Part shown: one piece after another, positions 1-7,846 of the stretch
Layout of the letters: the number at the start of each line of letters is the position of its first letter
How positions within the stretch are numbered: the stretch's first letter is position 1
Source of the DNA: Micavibrio aeruginosavorus
Lineage (GTDB): Bacteria > Pseudomonadota > Alphaproteobacteria > Micavibrionales > Micavibrionaceae
DNA: 29,869 bases
Direction: 5' to 3'
NCBI GenBank assembly: GCA_003241285.1
Contig: QFOT01000019.1
Location: 1-29,869 of the forward strand
Made by a program: the position numbers and the translations under genes
The notes under the pieces: generated by a model
The model's database searches: none
What the model was told of the DNA's origin: nothing
The model's input: only the letters and a program-made list of their open reading frames with translations

Positions 1-250
1 TATATATATACTTATTAATAAACAATGCAGAAATTAAAGGAAAAAACATTTGACCTTTTTTTGCATTTATTTGGTTTATTACAATACTAAAAACTGTAGA
101 ATATATAGATTCCATAGTTAATGATCAGCTATTAGGAGTAGTTAAGTTATAATTAGTAGTTAGTGTAAAAAGAAAATAAATTATAGTAGTTGTTATCATT
201 AAATATAAACCTATATTAGTTAAAGACAATTGTATATTACCTAACAAATC
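1..250 (-). CDS. atp6: Fragment of mitochondrial ATP synthase subunit a (atp6), fungal-like, partial at both ends
   Basis: Read on the minus strand in the same frame as treY, bases 247 down to 2 give one open frame if TGA at 125-127 is read as Trp, as in the mould/protozoan mitochondrial code. The peptide contains NIQLSLTNIGLY, then a hydrophobic stretch, then NYN..PNSWSLTMESIYST and QINAKKGQMFFPLI, then ALFI. This order and these residues match fungal mitochondrial ATP6 as I recall it (SLTNIGLY, NYNK, SW-S--ES-Y-T, QIN--GQ-YFP, LFIFI). The Trp at the TGA falls where the family has a conserved Trp. The DNA is much more AT-rich than the rest. Near bases 1-16 the match is lost (NKYIY instead of an expected IFI-like continuation), perhaps an intron edge or a second break. 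No start or end of the gene is present. The most likely explanation is a chimeric assembly; a true insertion cannot be excluded from sequence alone. Confidence 0.8.
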
Positions 251-1816
251 TGCTCTGGCTGTGAAGTCTATCCATAAATCAGGATTATCGGCTAGGGCAT
301 AAAGGCGCTGCCTAGTGTCTTCAGATCTTTTTGTATCGTGTGTTGATGTTGAATTCAAAGCAAAGGGGAAGATATCTGCTCGTTTTTGGATCCATTTAAA
401 ATGCTCTTCTTTTGTTGGTTCTTCTATAAGTGGAATGCATCCCACTTCGTTGAGGGCCGTTAAGGGAGTGAAACGGTAATGCGCTGTATCTTCAAGACCT
501 TTAGCCATAACGGGCCCGGATAATTGCTGCCATTCCTGCAGAGCTTTTTTATGGGCGTCTGATTTTGGTGAAAGAAGTTGGGGTAGGAATATCTTTTCGG
601 CATCCCTAAAGTCTTTGCCAAAACTTTCCCGTGCTATTTTTAGTGCACTATCCAGCCATTCACTATTATCTAAGTCCTGTTCATTGTAAAAACGGTAAAT
701 GTCCAATGATATTGTTAGCGCATTCCAGAAAAGAGAAGCTTTATATTTTAGATCTTCATTGTCAGTACTTAACTCTATAATTCTATTTAATTCCGGGGCA
801 AATAATTCATCTAAAACCTGTTGCTTGCTTTCAAAAACGCAGGTTTCAAAATCTTTCCATTTGCTCTGCGTTTTTTCGATCCAGTGATCTTGTATTTTTC
901 GCAAATTATCCGGATGAACAAAGAGTTGATTTATGCGATCTATAAACTCATATCCTGTAGTGCCTGTCGTTTTCCATGGTTTTGAAATTTCTTCCGGCCT
1001 TGATAATATTTTTTCAATCCATACAGTGGACACTGATTTTGATAGTCGGTCGAGATAGATTTTAGGGTCGGCGAGGCCATCGATATGATCGACTCTGACG
1101 CCCTCAATGCAAGGGTATTTTTCAATTAATTCAAAAAGAGCCTTATGCGATTTTTGGTATATATCATCGCTTTCAACTCTCACGCCGATCAGGCCTGTGA
1201 CATCAAAGAATCTGCGATAGCTCATTGAGGAGGATATATCCTGCCAGGGAACCAGGCAGTAATACTGCATGTCAAGCAGCGAGGGAATATCAGTGGAAGG
1301 ATTTTGTTGGAGCTTCTTCGCTGATATGGCATTTAGGGGGTAAATTCTATCCCCGAATTCTATGCCGTCATCCGTCAATTTAAATTCTGATAATTTTGTA
1401 TCGGAAGATAAAACGGGAAGTTTTATTTTCTGATTTTCATCCACTCTCAGATCGAATAGAGGCCAATATTCAGAATTATGCCCGTTTCGCAGAACATCCA
1501 GCCAATAAGGATTATCTGTGGTGGCTGCCATATGATTAGGCACTATGTCCAAGATTAGTTTTATTGGATAATTATAAGCGGAGACTGTATCGGCAAGTTT
1601 TTTAAAGCCTGTCTCACCGCCACGTTCTTCGCTGATAGAAGTGAAATCCGTTACATCATAGCCATGGTTGCTTCCAGGTGAAGAGGAGAATATCGGTGAT
1701 AAATAAAGGTGAGAAATATTTAATTTGTTTAAATAATCAATGATTTCGCAAGCGTCTGCAAAGGTAAATTCTTTATTGAACTGCAATCTGTAAGTTGCTG
1801 TCGGTATTTTATTCAT
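125..1816 (-). CDS. treY: Maltooligosyl trehalose synthase (TreY), 3' end replaced by foreign DNA
   Basis: GH13 enzyme that isomerises the terminal alpha-1,4 link of a maltodextrin to alpha,alpha-1,1, giving maltooligosyl trehalose for TreZ. The start at 1816 (MNKIPTATYRLQF) overlaps the GH57 stop by 8 nt. An upstream ATG at 1843 lies inside the GH57 gene and is less likely. From MNKIP, family motifs are visible: LILDIVPNHMA, GVRVDHIDGLADP (nucleophile Asp about 243), VWIEKIL (acid/base Glu about 268), TAHYRFTPLTALNEVG, and STSTHDTKRSED (Asp about 494). TreY-like sequence stops at about residue 521 (around bases 248-262). The following 40 or so codons come from the AT-rich mitochondrial-like DNA. 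The family is usually about 700-950 aa, so roughly the C-terminal quarter or more is missing. As read, the protein keeps the catalytic residues but is probably not folded normally. An intact gene in the organism, with the break arising in assembly, is the simpler reading. Confidence 0.92.
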   Translation of the reverse strand: MNKIPTATYRLQFNKEFTFADACEIIDYLNKLNISHLYLSPIFSSSPGSNHGYDVTDFTSISEERGGETGFKKLADTVSAYNYPIKLILDIVPNHMAATTDNPYWLDVLRNGHNSEYWPLFDLRVDENQKIKLPVLSSDTKLSEFKLTDDGIEFGDRIYPLNAISAKKLQQNPSTDIPSLLDMQYYCLVPWQDISSSMSYRRFFDVTGLIGVRVESDDIYQKSHKALFELIEKYPCIEGVRVDHIDGLADPKIYLDRLSKSVSTVWIEKILSRPEEISKPWKTTGTTGYEFIDRINQLFVHPDNLRKIQDHWIEKTQSKWKDFETCVFESKQQVLDELFAPELNRIIELSTDNEDLKYKASLFWNALTISLDIYRFYNEQDLDNSEWLDSALKIARESFGKDFRDAEKIFLPQLLSPKSDAHKKALQEWQQLSGPVMAKGLEDTAHYRFTPLTALNEVGCIPLIEEPTKEEHFKWIQKRADIFPFALNSTSTHDTKRSEDTRQRLYALADNPDLWIDFTARADLLGNIQLSLTNIGLYLMITTTIIYFLFTLTTNYNLTTPNS

Positions 1817-4232
1817 GCTGTGTTTCGCTCTGAATGCGTACACTCAAATTTAAAGCTGATTTTTCAATCAGGCTGTATGTATTGGGGAATGCGGCCTGCA
1901 GGTTTCTCTTCTGATCAAAAGCCCAGATAGCAAACGCACTTTGGATGTCACCAAGATCTATACTGAACGGCAATTGCGTTACAGTTTCAAGTAACTCAGA
2001 AAATTGTTTCAGCGAGTCTTCATTCTCTGTCTGTTTGAATTTATTGAACAGGCGCTGTAGTGCCTGTAAATAATCCGTTTCAATACGCAGGGCGTCAAGT
2101 TCGACACCATATTGCTTTGCTTCATGAATATGCCTGTTTAATTCACTGATATTTATTTCTTCATTCGCAAGTTCGCATTCGATATCGCGGCTTTGGACAA
2201 AGCGGGCAATATGCGAAAAAACAGGGGGCAGCGCTACATGTATATTGGAAAGATAGCGCATGACGGAGTAATATTGCTGATAAATATTCTTAAGTTGATC
2301 CTCAACGCCGCTCAAGGTTTGGGAGAAAACGATATCTATGATTTCTTTGCGCTGGTCGCGGAAAAGATCGTTAAGAGAGTAAAGATTTCCTTCAAAATAT
2401 TTATCTAGAATGCGTAACGCATTGGCGATATAGCCATGCTTGAATGCTTCTGAAAAATCTTTAACCATAATAGAATAGGCTTCTTTTCCGCTATAGGGAA
2501 GGGCACCTACGTTGATATTATGATCGCCTAGGTGAATTATTGCGAATTCGACTTCTTGTTGTTCAAGGGTAATGCGGGATTTCAATGTTACATGAGCGCA
2601 AACAACTTGTGCCTTACCAGAATAAAAACGTTCAATATTATTCCAATGAAAATCAAAGCAATATAAATGCCCGTCTTTTATTTTATCTTTGAATAAAGTT
2701 GTGGCTGCAAGATGGGCGCTAAGTTTTAAAAAATCAACATGCGCAGGAACGGCCAGGTTCTCGTAAACATACTTGCCGTTGTAAAATTCTGGTAGGTTGG
2801 AGGGAGCTTCTTTGAGTATAGCCGTAAATTGGTCCCCTAGATCTATATCGAATATTTCTTTTGCCAGTTCGATGGCTCTGGCCGCATATTGCAAATCTTG
2901 AACGGCTTCGGTTCCTGAGATTTCATCAAAAAACCATGCGCAACTTGTAAAGATAAGTAAGAGGTTTCGCTGTAACTCAAGTGCTTTTAAAATATTCTGC
3001 CCGACATCGGCAGAATTTATGCCCGGTTTAAGCCACTTATTGAAAAATTCAGACCTATAGTTTTCCGACCTGTCCAAAATGATGTGAATATAATTATCCC
3101 GCATTCCCCACGGATCGTCCGTGTAAACGCTCATAAAATCCTCATAAGGGATTTCCAGTTGGTCGTGCAGAAAATCCATGGCTTCTCTTAGGGGTTTTCT
3201 CCATTTCTGGTTCCAATGGTATCCCATGCCGCCATTGCATCCGCAATCGCTGCGCCAGCGTTCTATTCCGTGTATGCAGCTCCAGGATGAATTTTCATGA
3301 ATTCGAACTTCGCATTTGGGAGGGAATTTTTCCAGATAAAGGCTATAATTCACCAGTTCCACTTGACCGCTTTTTTCAATGTAATCAAAAGCATAGGCAA
3401 GTGCCATATCACCATGGCGATGGTGGTGACCGTAGCTTTCACCATCCGTGGCTATATGAAGAATTTGCGGCTCCGTTCTTTCATCGAAGCTATCCATCAG
3501 GCGGCGCGCAAAAATTTCTCCGTTATTTAGAAGGCCTTCGAACGCAACGGCTTGAGAAAGAGTGCCATCATAAAAAAACGCAGAGATAGTTTTCCCGTTC
3601 GGCAATCTAATTTGATAAGGATGTCTGGTGTCTATTTTATCACCGATAACGCTATGCCAATTGTCCTGCCCGATATTTCGAACCGCATCTGCCTGTCTTG
3701 GCGCCAGTATGACAAATTTCATTCCATGATTGGCTAGGATTTCAAGCGTTTCGAGGTCAACGGCGGTTTCAGGCAGCCACATTGCCTCAGCTTTGCGGCC
3801 AAATCTTTTTTCAAAATCTAGGAGTCCCCATATTACTTGTGTTTCCTTATCGCGGCGATTGGCCAAGGGCAGGATTATATGATTATAGGCTTGAGCGATG
3901 GCGGAGCCGTGACCTTCGAAACGTTCGCGGCTCAAGCGATCGCCTTCCAGGATTGCATTATAACCAATAGGGTCGTTTTCTTCCATCCACGACAGGAGGG
4001 TTGGGCCGAAGTTAAAGCTCATTCTTGTATAATTATTGGTCAGGCGGATAACGCGGCCTTGATCGTCTAAAATGCGGGACTGACCGTTAGGATTATAACA
4101 TTCGGCATTAATCCGTTCATTCCAGTCATGATACGGAGATGCGCTTTCCTGATAATCGATAGCTTCCAGCCATGGATTTTCCCGCGGCGGTTGGTAAAAA
4201 TGGCTATGGATGCAAAGATAGTTTTTTTTCAT
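1809..4232 (-). CDS. Glycoside hydrolase family 57 protein with DUF3536
   Basis: 807-aa GH57-type protein, probably cytoplasmic, acting on alpha-glucans; its exact reaction is unknown. The start at 4232 shares an ATGA with the treZ stop and begins MKKNYLCIHSHFYQPPRENP, a typical family N-terminus. A longer frame from 4295 runs back inside treZ and is rejected. The catalytic-domain motifs are MWLPETAVDLETL (likely nucleophile Glu about 155) and ATDGESYGHHH (likely acid/base Asp about 263). SSWSCIHGIERWRSDCGCNG (about 315-334) is characteristic of the DUF3536 group. The long, mostly helical C-terminal half (about 400-807) lacks motifs I can assign. It sits between treZ and treY with overlaps on both sides, so it is probably made in step with both. 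Plausible roles are an amylase or glucanotransferase that supplies or trims maltodextrins for TreY; this is inference. No signal peptide is seen. Confidence 0.9.
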   Translation of the reverse strand: MKKNYLCIHSHFYQPPRENPWLEAIDYQESASPYHDWNERINAECYNPNGQSRILDDQGRVIRLTNNYTRMSFNFGPTLLSWMEENDPIGYNAILEGDRLSRERFEGHGSAIAQAYNHIILPLANRRDKETQVIWGLLDFEKRFGRKAEAMWLPETAVDLETLEILANHGMKFVILAPRQADAVRNIGQDNWHSVIGDKIDTRHPYQIRLPNGKTISAFFYDGTLSQAVAFEGLLNNGEIFARRLMDSFDERTEPQILHIATDGESYGHHHRHGDMALAYAFDYIEKSGQVELVNYSLYLEKFPPKCEVRIHENSSWSCIHGIERWRSDCGCNGGMGYHWNQKWRKPLREAMDFLHDQLEIPYEDFMSVYTDDPWGMRDNYIHIILDRSENYRSEFFNKWLKPGINSADVGQNILKALELQRNLLLIFTSCAWFFDEISGTEAVQDLQYAARAIELAKEIFDIDLGDQFTAILKEAPSNLPEFYNGKYVYENLAVPAHVDFLKLSAHLAATTLFKDKIKDGHLYCFDFHWNNIERFYSGKAQVVCAHVTLKSRITLEQQEVEFAIIHLGDHNINVGALPYSGKEAYSIMVKDFSEAFKHGYIANALRILDKYFEGNLYSLNDLFRDQRKEIIDIVFSQTLSGVEDQLKNIYQQYYSVMRYLSNIHVALPPVFSHIARFVQSRDIECELANEEINISELNRHIHEAKQYGVELDALRIETDYLQALQRLFNKFKQTENEDSLKQFSELLETVTQLPFSIDLGDIQSAFAIWAFDQKRNLQAAFPNTYSLIEKSALNLSVRIQSETQHE

Positions 4233-5974
4233 CGTTTTAAAACCGTAGCGCAATAGGGCGGCAGCATGCCGCTTGATATATCTCCAAAAATACAATCCCA
4301 GCCCTTAATATCAAGCGCAGTTTCCGTTTCATTGAAGGACAATACGGCCTTGATATTATCACCATAACTCAGGAAAATTCTCTTCATTTCATCGTGTTCA
4401 ACTTGTAGCGGTAATTGCCGGAACTCCTTGGAAAAGCCGATGAGGTTTTTATAATAGGAAGTCATCTCATTGGACGGCTTATCTTTCAGAACGCATTCTT
4501 CAAAAGTTTCAATGCTGGCGGCGTCGGGTGGATCGTGATCCCAGTTGAAGGACGCCCATTCTGCCTTTCTGCCTTCACGGACTGCTTTTACCAATTCAGG
4601 ATCGGAGTGGCTGACGAAATAGAGGAAAGGATTATCGCAGCCAAACTCCTCGCCCATAAATAATAAAGGCATAAAAGGAGATAGTAGAACGCAGGCTGCG
4701 GCCAATTTCAGTTTCCGCTGATCTACTAGGGTACTGAATCTCTCACCAAAGATGCGGTTGCCAATCTGGTCATGGTTCTGGGATTGAACGACCAACCGCT
4801 TCTTGTCGATATGGGCATAAGATTTCCCATGATAGCGTTTACGGAATGGGGAATAATCACCTTCGAATGCAACCCCGTTCTTGTAAATTTGCGCAATCTG
4901 CTCAACGCCGCCATAGTCTTCGTAATAGCCGTCTTTTTCCCCTGTCAAAGTTGTGTGCAGGGCATGATGCAGATCATCGGCCCAATGAGCGTCAAATCCA
5001 ATTCCGTTTTTATCAATCGGGTCAAGTATGCGCGGATCATTCATATCGGTTTCAGCGATCAGGATTAATTCTCGTCCTGTTTGTTTCTCTGCCTCCTGTT
5101 TTAAGGCAGCTACTTCTTGCAGAAAGGATATAGGAGAAGTGTCGAAAATAGTCTGGACCGCATCCAGACGCAGGCCGTCCAGATGGTATTCTGTCAGCCA
5201 TTGCCAGATGGTCTGAAGAAAATATCTGCGGACGTCATCGCTGTAATTGCCATCGTAATTAAGCGCTTCGCCCCAGGGTGTATGATATTTGTCTTGAATA
5301 TACGGCCCTAAGGAGAAAAGAATATTTCCTTCGGGACCTATATGATTGTAGACGACATCAAGGATAACGGCGATACCTTGGGCGTGAGCTGAGTTGATGA
5401 GTTCTTTCAAGCCTTGCGGGCCGCCATATGAGTTCTGTACAGCGTGAGGAAAAACGCCGTCATATCCCCAGTTGCGTTCTCCCGGAAACTGGGATACGGG
5501 CATAATCTCGAGTGTGGTGATACCAAGCTCTTTGAGCCGGGGAAGGTCCTCGATGACACCTTGAAAATTATGTCGTGTTGAAAATGTCCCGACATGGATT
5601 TCATATATAACCCATTTTGTACTGGATGGAGCTTTCCATTTTTGATCGCTCCATTCAAAATCTAAGTTGACGACTTCTGAAGGACCGAAAATGCCATCTG
5701 GCTGTAGCCGTGAAGCCGGGTCGGGAATGCGCGATTGGTCACAATGGAAATAATAAGTATCGCCGGGCTTTGCGTCTGAGAAATATCCAGTGAAATATCC
5801 ATCTCCATCTTTATGGAGGGGCGCGCGGGCTTGGCCAACCCATTCAATATGCGCTTCTTTAATTTTAGGTGCCCACAACCTGATATAAACGCCTTCACCT
5901 TCGATATAAGTCGCGCCAAGACGCTCTGAGGGAATGGTGAATTGCTCAATTCTACGGGACGTTATTTTTTCCAT
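4229..5974 (-). CDS. treZ: Malto-oligosyltrehalose trehalohydrolase (TreZ)
   Basis: 581-aa GH13 enzyme that hydrolyses maltooligosyl trehalose to release free trehalose. The N-terminal CBM48-like beta domain (GVYIRLWAPKIKEAHIEW) is followed by the catalytic barrel: WVIYEIHVGTF, NWGYDGV, VILDVVYNHIGPEGN (about 203-217), DGLRLDAVQTI with nucleophile Asp about 271, LIAETDMND with acid/base Glu about 308, and SQNHDQIGNR with Asp about 402. NHIGPEGN and the region around SQNHDQIGNR separate TreZ from branching enzyme. Length is normal for the family. Its start overlaps the glgB 3' end by 13 nt, and its stop shares ATGA with the GH57 start, so translation is likely coupled. Confidence 0.96.
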   Translation of the reverse strand: MEKITSRRIEQFTIPSERLGATYIEGEGVYIRLWAPKIKEAHIEWVGQARAPLHKDGDGYFTGYFSDAKPGDTYYFHCDQSRIPDPASRLQPDGIFGPSEVVNLDFEWSDQKWKAPSSTKWVIYEIHVGTFSTRHNFQGVIEDLPRLKELGITTLEIMPVSQFPGERNWGYDGVFPHAVQNSYGGPQGLKELINSAHAQGIAVILDVVYNHIGPEGNILFSLGPYIQDKYHTPWGEALNYDGNYSDDVRRYFLQTIWQWLTEYHLDGLRLDAVQTIFDTSPISFLQEVAALKQEAEKQTGRELILIAETDMNDPRILDPIDKNGIGFDAHWADDLHHALHTTLTGEKDGYYEDYGGVEQIAQIYKNGVAFEGDYSPFRKRYHGKSYAHIDKKRLVVQSQNHDQIGNRIFGERFSTLVDQRKLKLAAACVLLSPFMPLLFMGEEFGCDNPFLYFVSHSDPELVKAVREGRKAEWASFNWDHDPPDAASIETFEECVLKDKPSNEMTSYYKNLIGFSKEFRQLPLQVEHDEMKRIFLSYGDNIKAVLSFNETETALDIKGWDCIFGDISSGMLPPYCATVLKR

Positions 5975-7845
5975 TTAAGAAATATTCCTGCCAGAGGAGG
6001 TAATGTCAAATTTAATGAGAAGCTGCGCCCATGTAAAGGTTGTGCTGCTGTCCTAACAGAGCCCATATTGCCATGACCACTGCCGCCATAATCATGCGCG
6101 TCGCTGTTGAATATTTCAATCCATGTTCCATCATGTGGAACGCCAATATTGTAATTCAAGTGTGGAATCGGCGTGAAATTAAAGACGCATAAAATAATAT
6201 TACCGTCGTAATCCTTGCGCAAATAGCTCAAGACCGAGTTTGCATGGTCGCTTGTATCGATCCATTCAAAGCCTTGCGGGTCGCAGTCAATTTGCAACGC
6301 TGTTTCATTGCTGTAAATGGAATTGAGGTCCTGTACGGTTTTTAAAAGCTGTTTGTGAAATGGATTATCAAGTAAATGCCATTCCAGGCTTTGATCGTGA
6401 TTCCATTCTGATCTCTGTCCGATTTCATTGCCCATGAATAAAAGCTTCTTTCCGGGCTGAGAATACATATAGGCGTAAAGGCAACGTAAATTAGCGAATT
6501 GTTGCCATTCATCACCAGGCATCTTGTTGATCATCGATCCCTTGCCGTGAACAACCTCATCATGGGACAGCGATAAAACAAAATTTTCATGGAAAGCATA
6601 GACAGATCGGAATGTCAGTTCGTTCTGGTGATATTGTCGATGGATGGGGTCTTTCTGGAAATATTGCAGCGTATCGTGCATCCAGCCCATATCCCATTTT
6701 TGGTCGAAGCCAAGACCGCCCGCATAAACTGGACGTGATACCATGGGCCATGAGGTGGATTCTTCGGCAATCACCTGCACGCCGGGGAAGTATTTATGTG
6801 TTGTAATATTGAGATCGCGCAAAAGGGATAAAGCCTCAAGATTTTCACGTCCGCCAAAATGGTTTGGAATCCATTCACCTTGTTTGCGCGAGTAATCGAG
6901 ATAAATCATGGAGGCAACGGCATCAACGCGCAAGCCGTCAATATGAAACTTATCGAGCCAGAACATGGCGTTGCTGATTAGAAAGCTTCGAACCTCTTTA
7001 CGGTTGTAATTAAAAATACAACTGTTCCAGTCTGGATGAAAACCTTGACGCGGGTCTTCATGTTCATATAGATGCGTCCCGTCAAAAAAAGCGAGGCCAT
7101 GTTCGTCATTGGGAAAATGAGATGGAACCCAGTCCAGAATAACGCCAATACCGGCCTGATGCATGCGGTCGATTAAATACATAAGTGCCTGAGGGTCGCC
7201 AAAGCGCCTCGATGCTGCATAATAGCCGGTAATTTGATATCCCCAGGATCCGCCGAATGGATGCTCCATAACGGGCATAAATTCGACATGGGTAAAGCCG
7301 GTATCTTTCACATAGGCAACCAGGTCGTTTGCGAGTTCGTCATAGGATAAGGAACGATTACTATCCTCAATTTTTCGTTTCCATGAGGCCAAGTGAACTT
7401 CATAAATCGACATGGGCTTATCGAGCCCTTGATGCGTATGGCGGTTTTTCATCCATTCGCCATCCTGCCATTCAAATTTCAGATCCCAGATGACTGATCC
7501 GGTTCTCGGCGGCGTTTCTGTACAAAATGCGACAGGATCTGATTTTTCTACTTCATAATTATTATGCCGGGATTTGATGTGGTATTTATACGTTTGCCCA
7601 TGCTTGGCATTTGGCGCGATGCCTGCCCATATGCCTGAATCTCCCATAGGGTGAAGCTTATCTTGTCCTTTTGTCCAGTAATTGAAATCCCCGATAACAG
7701 AAACCGATTCAGCGTTCGGCGCCCAGACCGCAAAGTGCACCCCTGATCCGTCTTCGAGAATATGGGCCCCAAGTTTATCGTAGAGGTGGGCAAAGCCGCC
7801 CTCGTTGAAATAATATTGATCTTCTTTTGTTATTATATGACTCAT
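5962..7845 (-). CDS. glgB: 1,4-alpha-glucan branching enzyme (GlgB)
   Basis: 627-aa GH13 branching enzyme that transfers alpha-1,4 segments to alpha-1,6 positions in glycogen. A CBM48 domain (FAVWAPNAESVSVIGDFNYW, about 38-57) precedes the barrel: MPVMEHPFGGSWGYQ (about 190-204), DWVPSHFPNDEHGLAFFDGT (about 238-257), HIDGLRVDAV with nucleophile Asp about 308, VIAEESTSWP with Glu about 361, and LSLSHDEVVHGKGSM with Asp about 429. It is shorter than the E. coli enzyme (728 aa) because it lacks the extra N-terminal domain, as many bacterial GlgB do. The ATG is one base past the malQ stop, and its 3' end overlaps treZ, placing it in one transcription unit. Confidence 0.97.
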   Translation of the reverse strand: MSHIITKEDQYYFNEGGFAHLYDKLGAHILEDGSGVHFAVWAPNAESVSVIGDFNYWTKGQDKLHPMGDSGIWAGIAPNAKHGQTYKYHIKSRHNNYEVEKSDPVAFCTETPPRTGSVIWDLKFEWQDGEWMKNRHTHQGLDKPMSIYEVHLASWKRKIEDSNRSLSYDELANDLVAYVKDTGFTHVEFMPVMEHPFGGSWGYQITGYYAASRRFGDPQALMYLIDRMHQAGIGVILDWVPSHFPNDEHGLAFFDGTHLYEHEDPRQGFHPDWNSCIFNYNRKEVRSFLISNAMFWLDKFHIDGLRVDAVASMIYLDYSRKQGEWIPNHFGGRENLEALSLLRDLNITTHKYFPGVQVIAEESTSWPMVSRPVYAGGLGFDQKWDMGWMHDTLQYFQKDPIHRQYHQNELTFRSVYAFHENFVLSLSHDEVVHGKGSMINKMPGDEWQQFANLRCLYAYMYSQPGKKLLFMGNEIGQRSEWNHDQSLEWHLLDNPFHKQLLKTVQDLNSIYSNETALQIDCDPQGFEWIDTSDHANSVLSYLRKDYDGNIILCVFNFTPIPHLNYNIGVPHDGTWIEIFNSDAHDYGGSGHGNMGSVRTAAQPLHGRSFSLNLTLPPLAGIFLKWKK

Positions 7846-7846
7846 T

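Noticed and set aside
4233..4295. Longer N-terminus for the GH57 gene from ATG 4295
   Set aside because: It lies inside the treZ coding end; the ATG at 4232 gives the family N-terminus and an ATGA overlap.
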